From: Clostridia bacterium
GTDB lineage: Bacteria; Bacillota; Clostridia; UMGS1883; UMGS1540
Length of the DNA: 64,000 nucleotides
Direction: 5' to 3'
NCBI GenBank assembly: GCA_017450025.1
Contig: JAFSYJ010000039.1
Coordinates: forward strand, 150,681 to 214,680
Below the pieces are notes generated by a model. It saw only the letters and a list, made by a program, of their open reading frames with translations. It had not been told where the DNA came from and did not search any database. Of this stretch, positions 41,641-50,083 are shown piece by piece (within the stretch, counting starts at the first letter, position 1; every line of letters begins with the position of its first letter). The translations under genes and the position numbers were made by a program.

Positions 41641-42663
41641 TTAACTGTTAAGATTTATAATGTTTTTAAGGCGAACTGCCACACGCCATTTAAGCGTTTT
41701 TCCTGTCACTCCCGTTGCATTGAAAACAATAGTCTTAACATAACCGTTTTGAATTGTTAAAGCGGGTGTTTCATCCTGAAGATTGCTCTTCATATCATAA
41801 ACTGCAATAGTGCTCAAAACAGGCTTCACTATTGCATTTATATGTGCGATAGCCCCCTCTGTGCGGAAAAAGCAAGTCCCCGTCGGGCTGTTTATTATGT
41901 ACTTACCCTCCTGACTGTCATACGCATAGCAAACACAGCCGCCCACAATTTCCACATTTGCCGCAACGCCTTCGGGCATTGTAAAACTGCCGTCATATTG
42001 TGAGCCTTCGGAATATACAAAATCGCTGTCCTGATTGCTTGTAAGGCGGACCGTTTCAGCTCCCGTAGTTTCGCCCTCAAAAATAATGACCTCGTCAAGC
42101 CTGTCCTCAAGCCCCGTTATTGCCGAAATCGGGTGCGCGTCTGCATAATCCGTGTTCAAAAGCTCATCGTGATACATCGTACCGCCGCCGCCCTCGATTA
42201 CAAGCTCGTCAATTTTTTGCTTGACCGTATGGCTTTCGGAATAGTCAATATCGTCTGCCGTATGCCTGTCGGCAGTTCCCGACTTGTGCGCATTATATTC
42301 CGCTTTTGTCGCCTGCTCGTCGTTTGTAACATTCCCAAGCCCCACCTGCGCCTTCGTAACTCCGTGCGGATTCCCTGTATTGTTTTTGTGCGCGTCGAAC
42401 TCCGCCTTTGTCGCCTGTTCAGCGTTTAACACACTGCCGAGCCCGACTTGAGCCTTTGTCACGCCGTGTGGGTTGCCCGCATCGTTTGCGTGCGCGTTGA
42501 ATTCTGTTTTTGTCGCCTGCTCAGCATTTGCCACATTACCGAGCCCGACCTGTTCCTTTGTTACGCCATGTGGGTTGTCTCTTGCGCTTTCATGCGCGTC
42601 AAGCTCAGGCACTTTTTCCAAAAAGTCCTCAATCGCCTGACTCATTGCTTCAGATACTCTCAT
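41641..42663 (-). CDS. Phage tail fibre protein with HGVTK repeats
   Basis: 340 residues. Three to four tandem copies of a ~30-residue unit (NPHGVTKAQVGLGNV ... EQATKAEF) occupy residues ~30-125. This is the phage tail-fibre repeat common in Firmicutes phages. The rest is beta-rich. It is probably a host-binding fibre. Unusually it sits between the small terminase and the adaptor, away from other tail genes. Confidence 0.82.
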   Translation of the reverse strand: MRVSEAMSQAIEDFLEKVPELDAHESARDNPHGVTKEQVGLGNVANAEQATKTEFNAHANDAGNPHGVTKAQVGLGSVLNAEQATKAEFDAHKNNTGNPHGVTKAQVGLGNVTNDEQATKAEYNAHKSGTADRHTADDIDYSESHTVKQKIDELVIEGGGGTMYHDELLNTDYADAHPISAITGLEDRLDEVIIFEGETTGAETVRLTSNQDSDFVYSEGSQYDGSFTMPEGVAANVEIVGGCVCYAYDSQEGKYIINSPTGTCFFRTEGAIAHINAIVKPVLSTIAVYDMKSNLQDETPALTIQNGYVKTIVFNATGVTGKTLKWRVAVRLKNIINLNS

Positions 42664-42689
42664 TTAAAAAACTCCTTTCGTTTTATTCA

Positions 42690-42810
42690 TTCATCTGACA
42701 TCTCATATCTCAATCGTAGCCGCCATATTTTATCCAAACAAAATCGCGGGGTGATTTTGCACCTCAATTCTGCATTTTGCATTCAGCATTTTGCATTATT
42801 CCCAACTTTC
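42690..42810. repeat. Family-1 repeat copy inside the podovirus-like cluster
   Basis: CATCTGACATCTCATATCTC then AAAATCGCGGGGTGATTTTG and the CTGCATTTTGCATTCAGC series. It lies between tail fibre and small terminase. Confidence 0.65.
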
Positions 42811-42813
42811 GGT

Positions 42814-43170
42814 TTATTCAATAACCTTAACATTAACATTTACCTCGCTGTCTTGTTCATCCGTTGCTTCCTCGCCCCAGCCAAAACGCTCTTTAAGGTA
42901 AAACATCATCGCGCTTGAAACCTTGTCGCGCGTGAGTAAAAGCTCCTCTGCATAACGCTCGATTTCAAGCTCCGCGAGCTTTAAAACGCGTGAATACACA
43001 TTTTTTTGAGTGTCAAACGCGCCGCTCATACAGCGCATATACTCGTCTTTTGTGATGCCGAGGTAAATAGCCAGCGCAGACCTCGTAACAGGGGCTTCGC
43101 TGCCGCGCGCCTCGGAAAAAAACTGCTTGACCTTGGAATCAAGCTCCTTCGCGCTCTTGTAGAATTGCAT
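42814..43170 (-). CDS. Small terminase subunit (P22 gp3-like) candidate
   Basis: 118 residues from ATG 43170 after AAAGGA. A helical protein (ALAIYLGITKDEYMRCMSG; YSRVLKLAELEIERYAEELL; SSAMMFYLKERFGWGEE) that fits the small terminase type which recognises the packaging site. It begins the minus-strand cluster, as in P22-like order. Confidence 0.7.
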   Translation of the reverse strand: MQFYKSAKELDSKVKQFFSEARGSEAPVTRSALAIYLGITKDEYMRCMSGAFDTQKNVYSRVLKLAELEIERYAEELLLTRDKVSSAMMFYLKERFGWGEEATDEQDSEVNVNVKVIE

Positions 43171-43242
43171 TTTTATCAATCCTTTCTGCTTCGTCTGATA
43201 TCATATCACAAGGATATACTGACATTTAATGACAACATTGTT

Positions 43243-43709
43243 TTGGGCTTGTTAAAATGGTGTATATCGCATAAAGCATAAAAAAATACATAAGATAGCG
43301 CTAAAATATGCTTTGGCGGCTTATATCATTTCATAGCAGAAAATTCGCTTTTCAGCGAATTTTTTAATTTGATGTTTTATGCTACGAACAAACTTCGCCT
43401 CGCTGTATACACATACAGCTTCGGTACCCCAAAGCTCCGCTTTGGCTCAGTTTATTCGTTCTACACCATTTTCCCTGCGCCAAGGCTTGTTAAAATGTTA
43501 TATATCGCATAAAGCATAAAAAAATTACATAAAGAAAGCACTAAAATCCAATAATGTGCCTTATAGCAGAAAATTCGCTTTTCAGCGAATTTTTTTATTA
43601 TATGCTTTATGCTACGGACAACCGTCACCTCTCGGCGTACCCTTGTACGCCTTCGGGTAACCCCTACGGGTTCCGTTTGTCCGTTCTACCCCATTTTTCC
43701 TGCGCCCAC
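43243..43709. repeat. Two tandem GGCTTGTTAAA-bounded elements (family 3)
   Basis: Units start at 43243 and 43494 and a third GGCTTGTT occurs at 43710. Each unit has CGCATAAAGCATAAAAAAAT, an AAATTCGCT...AGCGAATTT hairpin with T run, GCTACG(A/G)ACAA and GCGCC at the end. About 250 and 216 bp. No gene is visible. Confidence 0.75.
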
Positions 43710-43860
43710 GGCTTGTTAAATTTTAATGTAAAATTCAAAATGCAAAATTCAAAATTGTGGTAGCTTTGCAACGCAAAGCAACATAAATTCTGCATTCTGC
43801 ATTCAGCATTCTGCATTTTGCATTAAAAAAAAGACTCTTCCGAGTCTTTTTTCATTATTC
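43710..43860. repeat. Mixed family-1-like repeats and terminator for the ImmA-like gene
   Basis: AAAATTCAAAATGCAAAATT repeats and CTGCATTCTGCATTCAGC series lead to AAAAAAAGACTCTTCCGAGTCTTTTTTC, a bidirectional hairpin at about 43826-43853. Confidence 0.65.
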
Positions 43861-43861
43861 C

Positions 43862-44284
43862 CTATTCCAATCTGAGGTCAATCAAAAACTTCGGCGCGCC
43901 GAGTGCCGCCGCTATCTGCCCTGTGTCATAGCCCTCATATTCCGCCAAAACTTCATCGGGGAACAGCAAATGCGACGCGAACAAATTTGCCTGCCGCTCG
44001 TACTTGTCGGGGAGCATCATAGTCGAATTTATCAAAAAATAAGTATTCAGGTCGTCGTGCATCAGGGCGTGACCGAGCTCGTGCGCGCAGCAGATTTTTT
44101 GCCTTTCGGGCGAAAGATTTTCGTTAAGATGAATACTTTTAACGCCGTATGCGCTTGTAAAATATCCGTTGACCGCGCCAAGATCCTCGCGGATAATATA
44201 AATACCGCAGCAGTCGGCAATTTCAAACGGGTCGCGTGTTTTGTATTCGGAAGCAATCTTCAAAACGGTATCTTTAATGTTCAT
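43862..44284 (-). CDS. ImmA/IrrE-family metallo-endopeptidase
   Basis: 140 residues. The zinc motif HELGHALMH (~70-78) with a downstream Glu in YERQANLFASHLLFPDEV is diagnostic. In Bacillus elements ImmA cleaves the ImmR repressor and triggers excision. No ImmR-type repressor lies directly next to it here; the nearest XRE gene is at 48092. ATG at 44284 follows GAAGGAGGG. It could be a leftover of a mobile element regulation unit. Confidence 0.85.
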   Translation of the reverse strand: MNIKDTVLKIASEYKTRDPFEIADCCGIYIIREDLGAVNGYFTSAYGVKSIHLNENLSPERQKICCAHELGHALMHDDLNTYFLINSTMMLPDKYERQANLFASHLLFPDEVLAEYEGYDTGQIAAALGAPKFLIDLRLE

Positions 44285-44400
44285 TTCTGTCCCTCCTTCG
44301 GCAGTTCTTTTGTAAACGCGGAATTTGTACTCAAAAAATTCCAACCTTTCCCTTGTGTGCAAAGCTATTTTATAAATATGCCTGTCCTATAAAAAGGACT

Positions 44401-44786
44401 TTGCCACTTTGAGATATCAGACATCAAATGTCAGACTTGAGACTTTTATTGTCAAGGGGACGGTTCTATTGTCAAGGGTTGTCAAGGGGACGGTTCTATT
44501 GACACCCTTGACACACGCAGTTAATTTGCCATTTCATTCATCTGACATCTGTTATCTGTTATCTCATATCTCATTTTCGTCTTTGTCAAGGGGACGGTTC
44601 TTTGTCAAGGGGACGGTTCTATTGACAACCTTGACACACGCAGTTAATTTACCATTTCATTCATCTGACATCTGTTATCTGTTATCTCATATCTCATTTT
44701 CGACAATTCGTGATTTGCCCCTACAACACTTCTTTACTGTTACATATTACTTCAAATTGGGGCGGCGCAAAAGCCGCCCCTTCAAA
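44401..44786. repeat. CAAGGGGACGGTTCT repeats (family 2), several copies
   Basis: TTGTCAAGGGGACGGTTCTA occurs repeatedly (about 44450, 44480, 44585, 44600). Each set ends with GACACACGCAGTTAATTTGC and the TCATCTGACATCTGTTATCT series. A GGGGCGGC...GCCGCCCC hairpin lies at about 44758-44780. No gene is visible. Confidence 0.8.
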
Positions 44787-44804
44787 GCAGCTCCCTCCGG
44801 CACA

Positions 44805-45383
44805 TCATTTTTGATTTTGAAAAAAATCCGGAATATACACCTGCTTATCTGTTATACGCTCCGCAGTAAAAGTGTTATAAATAAGATTGTCAATTCCTTC
44901 TCCGTTTTTATAAAAGCTTACCGCAATTCTATCTTCGAAAACAGTATCCCATCGAATCTCATCATAATCAATCCCCAATTCCGAAGCGGCTTCCAAAGCT
45001 ATCTCAATATTGAATTTCCAATTTTCTATATTTACATATTGATCTTCTCCATATAGCCTGTGAGCATTTGTCTGACACATATATCTAATTTCGTTATTGA
45101 CAGTATCAACTATTACAAAATAGCCATCAGGGAAATGCTCTACTCTTTTAGTATATATGAATTTAATTTCGCCGTTAAAATCTTTGTCGTGATTTCCTTC
45201 TATTCTATACAATTCATATTTGTCCCCCAAATTTCTTTTTGCATAGTTGTCAGCATAGGCATAAGCCACTCTTATTGAAGATATTTTGATGTTTTTGTCA
45301 ATTTGCTCGGTTGGTTTTTGGGTACTGCAAGCATTAAGAAAAAGAAACGACAGCAAAATTAATATTATCCCGATTTTTTTCAT
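44805..45383 (-). CDS. Lipoprotein, 192 aa, unknown
   Basis: Signal sequence MKKIGIILILLSFLFLNACS with lipobox LNAC (Cys ~19). The mature part is alpha/beta with an acidic patch (GNHDKDFNGEIKFIYTKR), which resembles no known family for me. It lies among repeat-separated lipoprotein genes. Ribosome site AAGGAGT. Confidence 0.75.
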   Translation of the reverse strand: MKKIGIILILLSFLFLNACSTQKPTEQIDKNIKISSIRVAYAYADNYAKRNLGDKYELYRIEGNHDKDFNGEIKFIYTKRVEHFPDGYFVIVDTVNNEIRYMCQTNAHRLYGEDQYVNIENWKFNIEIALEAASELGIDYDEIRWDTVFEDRIAVSFYKNGEGIDNLIYNTFTAERITDKQVYIPDFFQNQK

Positions 45384-45660
45384 TTGCTTACTCCTTCAAA
45401 ATAGTTATTTTAATAATTCATTAATGTATGGCATATATTCCATTACCTTATCGTTATGTGTCAAGGGGACGGTTCTGTCAAGGGGACGGTTCTATTGACA
45501 CCCTTGACACACGCAGTTAATTTGCCATTTCATTCATCTGACATCTGTTATCTGTCATCTCATATCTCATTTTCGGACAATTCGTGAATTGCCCCTACAA
45601 CACTTCTTTACTGTTACATATTACTTCAAATTGGGGCGGCGTAAAAGCCGCCCTGTCTTA
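45384..45660. repeat. Family-2 repeat set
   Basis: Two CAAGGGGACGGTTCT copies (about 45460 and 45480), ACACGCAGTTAATTTGCC, the ATCTGTTATCTG series, GACAATTCGTGAATTGCCCC and a GGGCGGC...GCCGCCC hairpin. Nearly the same as 44583-44786. Confidence 0.8.
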
Positions 45661-46161
45661 TCATTTTATTAAGTTAAATACAGCCTGTTCTTCTTCCGAA
45701 AACAAATTATAATCGTCTATGTATTTTACCTCTTTTATTTTTTTGAATATTTTGCATTTATGCCCGTCTTTTACAAAAATCCTGCAAGTGTTGTCAACAT
45801 CAATTATTGCAAACCCGTCAGGAGAAGCAACAAACATCTTGCCGTCGTCGGAGAATGTGTGATCATATACTTTGCTTAACAGCGTTAAATAATTATCGGA
45901 TCCTATAATTTTGTCTTTGCAAAACTCCAGGCCTTTGCCGTCGGAATGATGATTTATCTGAAATAAGCCAAGTCCGTAATAAATTATATTAAAATCCTCT
46001 CCAACAACTCTTTCCGTATCTTTTTCCAAGATGTTCCCAATCATAACCAATATTTTATGTTGTACCCGTTCGGTATTATTGAAAATATAAGAGTAGAAAA
46101 GAACATCAAACAATAAAATAAAGCAAATCACGCAAATAATAATAATTTTTTTCTTGTTCAA
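45661..46161 (-). CDS. Membrane-anchored protein, 166 aa, unknown
   Basis: N-terminal membrane helix (IIIICVICFILLFDVLFYSY). The rest is soluble, with DGFAIIDVDNTCRIFVKDGH, which matches the DGYAVIDKKDFCRIF segment of the lipoproteins at 46235 and 46848. It is thus a divergent member of the same family, without a clear lipobox. Confidence 0.65.
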   Translation of the reverse strand: MNKKKIIIICVICFILLFDVLFYSYIFNNTERVQHKILVMIGNILEKDTERVVGEDFNIIYYGLGLFQINHHSDGKGLEFCKDKIIGSDNYLTLLSKVYDHTFSDDGKMFVASPDGFAIIDVDNTCRIFVKDGHKCKIFKKIKEVKYIDDYNLFSEEEQAVFNLIK

Positions 46162-46234
46162 AATCTTTCACCTCACTGTGTGTCAAGGGTATGTGTCAAG
46201 GGGACGGTTCTATTGACACCCTTGACACACGCAG
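46162..46234. repeat. Family-2 repeat
   Basis: GTGTCAAGGGGACGGTTCTA and GACACCCTTGACACACGCAG, running into the stop codon of the next gene (GTTAATTTGCC). Confidence 0.75.
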
Positions 46235-46717
46235 TTAATTTGCCAGTTGTTTTAGTATTTTTTGTTCTTTATCCGAATAATCTGTAAAATCAACAATATA
46301 TTCGATTAAGTCATTATCTACCTTTTTACTGACATAAATCGGATTTCCGGTTCTATCATAACCAACTTTCTTGACATATTCTTCGTCAGGGGTTGTAAGA
46401 AATATTCTGCAAAAATCCTTTTTATCTATTACTGCATATCCGTCCTCTGCAACAATATATAACTTACCCCATATGACCTTATGCTTTTTTATATTGCTTA
46501 AAACTTTGTAATAAGACTCCTTTGTTTCCCATATAAACAAGTGGTTGCCGTCAACATAATGCCCGATATCATAAGTGTCGTTCCAGACCAGCACCGTATC
46601 CCTGCCGCGTCCGATTTTGCGCGTATTCTTGATGCTGCAAGCAACAAGTGCTTGACTGACAAAAGCTAAAACAAAAACGGTAACTGCGGTAAATATTATG
46701 TATTTCGGTAATTTCAT
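46235..46717 (-). CDS. Small lipoprotein (family copy 1)
   Basis: 160 residues. Signal peptide with lipobox-like LVAC (Cys ~27). The core DGYAVIDKKDFCRIFLTTPD is shared with copies at 46848, 47418 and (weakly) 45661. Its last codons (..LAN-stop) lie within the family-2 repeat sequence. Nearly identical DNA to copy 2 for long stretches, so a recent duplication. Function unknown. Confidence 0.75.
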   Translation of the reverse strand: MKLPKYIIFTAVTVFVLAFVSQALVACSIKNTRKIGRGRDTVLVWNDTYDIGHYVDGNHLFIWETKESYYKVLSNIKKHKVIWGKLYIVAEDGYAVIDKKDFCRIFLTTPDEEYVKKVGYDRTGNPIYVSKKVDNDLIEYIVDFTDYSDKEQKILKQLAN

Positions 46718-46847
46718 TAAGAATGCCTCCTCACATGGTATGTTGTAAAGAATTCAACGGTAATTTTATATGTCAAGGGGAGGTGTCAAACCGTGTGTCA
46801 AGGGTGTGTCAAGGGGACGGTTCTATTGACACCCTTGACACACGCAG
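46718..46847. repeat. Family-2 repeat between lipoprotein copies
   Basis: AAGGGGAGGTGTCAAACCGT, CAAGGGTGTGTCAAGGGGAC and CGGTTCTATTGACACCCTTG. The same downstream half as elsewhere. Confidence 0.75.
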
Positions 46848-47330
46848 TTAATTTGCCATCTGTTTTAAGATTTTTTGTTCTTCATCCGAATAATCAGAAA
46901 AATCTTCTAAATATTCGATTAAATGATTATCTACCCGTTTACTGATGTAAATCGGATTCCCATTTATATCAGTACCGGTTGACTCAACAAATTCTTCTTC
47001 CGGGATTGTCAGAAATATTCTGCATAAATCCTTTTTATCTATTACTGCATATCCGTCTTCTGCAACAACATATAACTTACCCCATATGACCTTATGCTTT
47101 TTTATATTGCTTAAAACCTCGTGATAAGACTCCTTTGTTTCCCATATAAACAAGTGGTTGCCGTCAATAAAACGCCCGATATCATAAGTGTCGTTCCAGA
47201 CCAGCACCGTATCCCTGCCGCGTCCGATTTTGCGCGTATTCTTGATGCTGCAAGCAACAAGTGCTTGACTGACAAAAGCTAAAACAAAAACAGTAACTAC
47301 AGTAAATATTATGTATTTCAGGAATTTCAT
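46848..47330 (-). CDS. Small lipoprotein (family copy 2)
   Basis: 160 residues from ATG 47330 after GAGGAGGC. Differs from copy 1 by scattered residues. Same lipobox (LVAC), same DGYAVIDKKDLCRIFLTIPE. Tandem paralogue. Function unknown. Confidence 0.75.
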   Translation of the reverse strand: MKFLKYIIFTVVTVFVLAFVSQALVACSIKNTRKIGRGRDTVLVWNDTYDIGRFIDGNHLFIWETKESYHEVLSNIKKHKVIWGKLYVVAEDGYAVIDKKDLCRIFLTIPEEEFVESTGTDINGNPIYISKRVDNHLIEYLEDFSDYSDEEQKILKQMAN

Positions 47331-47417
47331 TATGAATGCCTCCTCACATTGTAGGTTGTAAACACAAGGGGACAACAAACCGTCTCCCTGTGTTTACCCA
47401 TGTGTTTTTGATGTCAG

Positions 47418-47937
47418 TCATTTTAACTTGTTCAATATGGCTTTTTCTTCCTCAGAAAACTCATCAAAATCAGATAAATATTGGATATGTTCATCTTCTA
47501 TACGCCGGCTTCGGTAAATAAGATTTCCTTGGGAATCTTTGCTATATTCCTCTACAAATTCTTTTTCAGGTATTGTTATATACACTCTGCAAAGATTATT
47601 TTTATCTATAACAGCATAGCCTTCATCTGATGTTATATACAACTTCTTTTTCTTAACTTTGTGTTTCAAAACCTTTTGTAAAATAACATCTGATATTTCT
47701 TTTGTTTTAATACCCAAATGATCGCTATCCGGATAGTGTCCTATTACATACATATTTTCCCAAATCAATATAGTATCCTTGCCGCGGACAATTTCACCAT
47801 TTTTAGCTCTCCTAACTCTTTCCTGTTCTTCTTTATCCCACTCTTTTGCAACAAATCCCCAAAATCTGTCAGATACAGCATTTGTTATCGGTTTTATGCT
47901 ACAGGCACTTACGGAACAAAGGAGTATAAATAAGTGT
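47418..47937 (-). pseudogene. N-terminally truncated lipoprotein (family copy 3)
   Basis: In one frame the sequence reads ILLCSVSACSIKPITNAVSD, a lipobox (VSAC), then the DEGYAVIDKNNLCRVYITIP core to the stop at 47418. Upstream the frame runs into TGA where the family-2 repeat begins (about 47936). No start codon or ribosome site is left in the signal region; the first ATG (47768) would drop the signal peptide. The repeat has cut off the start. Confidence 0.65.
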
Positions 47938-48080
47938 CAAAGTGTCAAGGGAGTGTCAAGGGGACGGTTCTATTGACACCCTTGACACACGCAGTTAATT
48001 TGCCATTTCATTCATCTGACATCTGTTATCTGTCATCTCATATCTCATTTTCGGACAATTCGTGAATTGCCCCTCAATTA
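47938..48080. repeat. Family-2 repeat cutting lipoprotein copy 3
   Basis: GTGTCAAGGGAGTGTCAAGG, GGACGGTTCTATTGACACCC, ACGCAGTTAATTTGCCATTT, CATCTGACATCTGTTATCTG and GACAATTCGTGAATTGCCCC in the usual order. Confidence 0.8.
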
Positions 48081-48091
48081 TTCATTATACT

Positions 48092-48439
48092 TTATTCGTT
48101 TTTCTTCCGCTGTTCCGACACCGACCTCGCCATTTCAAGCGAATTGCGGATACTTATTTGCAATAAGTCCCTTGTCCTCTCGTCAATCGGAATACCGTCA
48201 AACATCAGCGCGCAGTCGGAATCAAGCCGCGCGAGCGATTCCTCCAAAAGGGCGGAGATATCGCCCTCCATGCCTATTTCAAGCACGCGGCAGATTTTTT
48301 CGTACGCGTCCTGCGGTATTTTTTTGGTCACGCCCGTTTCGTAGCGCTGCAATGTAGCCTTGGAAATTCCTGTTCTGTCGGCGAGCTGCTGCAGGCTTAG
48401 CCCGAGTTCTTCGCGCCGTTTTTTCATTTGATTATACAT
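48092..48439 (-). CDS. XRE-family repressor of a phage remnant
   Basis: 115 residues. N-terminal HTH (GLSLQQLADRTGISKATLQR, ~13-32); the rest is helical (LEESLARLDSDCALMFDGIP). It is divergent from a promoter with two TGTCTCAAA/TTTGAGACA palindromes, likely its operators. This is a CI-like repressor for the 48.6-49.7 kb genes. Confidence 0.85.
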   Translation of the reverse strand: MYNQMKKRREELGLSLQQLADRTGISKATLQRYETGVTKKIPQDAYEKICRVLEIGMEGDISALLEESLARLDSDCALMFDGIPIDERTRDLLQISIRNSLEMARSVSEQRKKNE

Positions 48440-48507
48440 AATGACACACCTCGGACATATTTTAACACACTTGTCTCAAAAATGCAACGGTTTTTTCAAA
48501 ATTTTTC

Positions 48508-48592
48508 TTGACAAATTTCCAAAAGTGTGCTATACTAAGCTTGTCTCAAAATTGAGACATATTTTTTGAGGCGTATGTCTCATTTTTGAGAC
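48508..48592 (+). promoter_or_regulatory. Phage early promoter with repressor operators
   Basis: TTGACA (48508-48513) and TATACT (48531-48536), spacer 17. TGTCTCAAAATTGAGACA (about 48542-48559) and GTCTCATTTTTGAGAC (about 48576-48591) are palindromic; a TGTCTCAAAAA half site is near 48472. Confidence 0.8.
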
Positions 48593-48610
48593 GGAAAGGA
48601 GTATGATTTA

Positions 48611-48823
48611 GTGTATGATTTTAAGACAGAAGAAGGCAGGAGGGCATTTTTGGAATTACTGTGGAGGTATGTAAACATATCGCACGATTACGAAAGCGTA
48701 AAAAGGCAAATCGGGTTAAAGACCGCGCTTAGCCTCAAGAATTTTTTAGCGGATTTTTTGGAGAGCCGCTACGACGACATAAACGAATTTTTAAAGACAT
48801 ACGAAGGGGTGGTGCGAATATGA
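48611..48823 (+). CDS. Small phage early protein, 70 aa
   Basis: GTG start at 48611, about 10 bases after GGAAAGGAG. Helical (RAFLELLWRYVNISHDYESV). Its end overlaps the next ATG (ATGA at 48820). Unknown role. Confidence 0.65.
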   Translation: MYDFKTEEGRRAFLELLWRYVNISHDYESVKRQIGLKTALSLKNFLADFLESRYDDINEFLKTYEGVVRI

Positions 48824-49293
48824 ATTATTTCAGACAGCTCAATGGGTTCAAGCGGCAGCGGAGGATAAAGCCGCTCACATCGAACGCGATACTTTTGTAC
48901 TTTATACTGCTGGAATACGCAAACGAGCTGTATTTTCCCGAGAGCTTTACGGTGGCAAACAGCGTGCTGTGCGGACTGTGTGCGTTCACACGGTCAACGC
49001 TTACACGGCGGCGCGATGAGCTGATAAATAAGGGCTACATAAAGTATAAAGACGGACAGATAGGGCAATGCGGAACATACAAAATTGTGCCGATTGTTTT
49101 CCAAAACGCAGGCGCATATGAACCAATATCCGAACAACATCTGACACCATTAAAAAATAAAAAAGATAATTATAAAAGAACTTATAACAAATTTAATGAC
49201 TTCACATACAACGGCGAAGCAGATTATGATTTGGAAGGTTTTGAGCAGAGGGCATTGCAAAAAAGGATAGAGGGTGCCGACTATGAGAGCTGA
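48820..49293 (+). CDS. Phage replication/DnaD-like winged-helix protein
   Basis: 157 residues. RQRRIKPLTSNAILLYFILL, then STLTRRRDELINKGYIKYKD, a winged-helix domain as in the N-terminal part of phage DnaD/replication initiator proteins. The C-terminal half is short and charged, shorter than full-size initiators. It overlaps the previous and next genes. Confidence 0.65.
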   Translation: MNYFRQLNGFKRQRRIKPLTSNAILLYFILLEYANELYFPESFTVANSVLCGLCAFTRSTLTRRRDELINKGYIKYKDGQIGQCGTYKIVPIVFQNAGAYEPISEQHLTPLKNKKDNYKRTYNKFNDFTYNGEADYDLEGFEQRALQKRIEGADYES

Positions 49294-49663
49294 GAAATTT
49301 TTGAAGTCGGTCAAACATCTTTCAATGGAGACAAAGGCGCTGACGGGCGCTCTTGAAACGATAAAAAAGGAATATGAAGCCGTGAGCGGCACAAACAGGG
49401 TATCGGACGAGCTTTTGCTGCGGAAGAATGAGCTTCAGGCGGAGGTATCGTCAAGACTTGCGTATATTTATAAGCTGAAAAAAGAGCTGATAACAGCGAT
49501 TTCACGGGTAAAGTCGGAGCAGGAGCGCGCCGTCCTGACGATGTACTATGTAAATAATATGACAAACGAAAAGATAGCCGAGGAGCTGTGCTATGACGAG
49601 AGGAGCATATATAGAATACATAAAAAAGCGACAGCATCGCTTGACGCTGTCTTGAATGGATAG
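49283..49663 (+). CDS. Phage sigma-like regulator (ArpU/DUF1492-type)
   Basis: 126 residues from ATG 49283. A helical first half, then a sigma-region-4-like HTH (QERAVLTMYYVNNMTNEKIA then ELCYDERSIYRIHKKATASL). Fits small late-gene regulators of Firmicutes phages. No late genes follow it here, so the module is orphaned. Confidence 0.75.
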   Translation: MRAEKFLKSVKHLSMETKALTGALETIKKEYEAVSGTNRVSDELLLRKNELQAEVSSRLAYIYKLKKELITAISRVKSEQERAVLTMYYVNNMTNEKIAEELCYDERSIYRIHKKATASLDAVLNG

Positions 49664-49677
49664 CCTGATGGCTCCTG

Positions 49678-49818
49678 CCTCGCAACACTCCCTGCCCAAC
49701 ACCACCCGGCAACTTCCATGCCACAGCACATATAATAGCGGTTAGTCTTGTCTAACCGCTTTTAAAAACATCTAATATTATATCCATTTAACATCTGGTG
49801 CTTCCTTTTACCCTAGCC
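49678..49818. repeat. Direct repeat copy 1 flanking the second XRE/SLOG pair
   Basis: The best part, 49737-49818 (82 bp), matches 51184-51265 without gaps: AGCGGTTAG...CTAACCGCT hairpin, then TTTTAAAAACATCTAATATT and CCATTTAACATCTG. Only the hairpin loop and a few bases differ. A CCTCGCAAC segment about 60 bp upstream is shared too. The hairpin with T run may act as a terminator. Confidence 0.85.
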
Positions 49819-50083
49819 TGATGGCGCTAATTTGAACTACGGTTTTACACATCTTCATTCAAGCCAAAACCGCATATCGGTTTTGTACATCACTTTTTCA
49901 CTATTCACTATTACTTACCGTCCCAGCGGTTTTCACATCAATTATTCATTTTTCTTTGTTATTTATATATGTTCTCTCACATTTCAATCGTAGGGGCGAT
50001 TTGTGAATCGCCCCCCTACAATACTTTTTTTATGATTATTTGTCTTATTTCTTTTTTACTTACGGGTTGGCTTAACTATACTT
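49819..50083. other. Gap with family-1-like repeats, no gene
   Basis: AAAACCGCATATCGGTTTTG hairpin (about 49865-49885), CACTATTCACTATTACTTAC and a GGGGCGATTTGTGAATCGCCCC hairpin (about 49992-50013). No gene visible. Confidence 0.6.

Noticed and set aside
43862-44284. ImmA-like protease as part of a complete ICEBs1-type regulation pair
   Set aside because: No ImmR-type repressor is adjacent; the nearest XRE gene is 4 kb away and has its own phage operators.
44401-48080. Possible CRISPR array from repeated CAAGGGGACGGTTCT
   Set aside because: Repeats are unequally spaced, sit between genes, and have no unique spacers of constant length; no cas genes are near.
49311-49729. Long minus-strand frames opposite the sigma-like gene
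   Set aside because: They are shadow frames of the plus-strand gene with no ribosome site.
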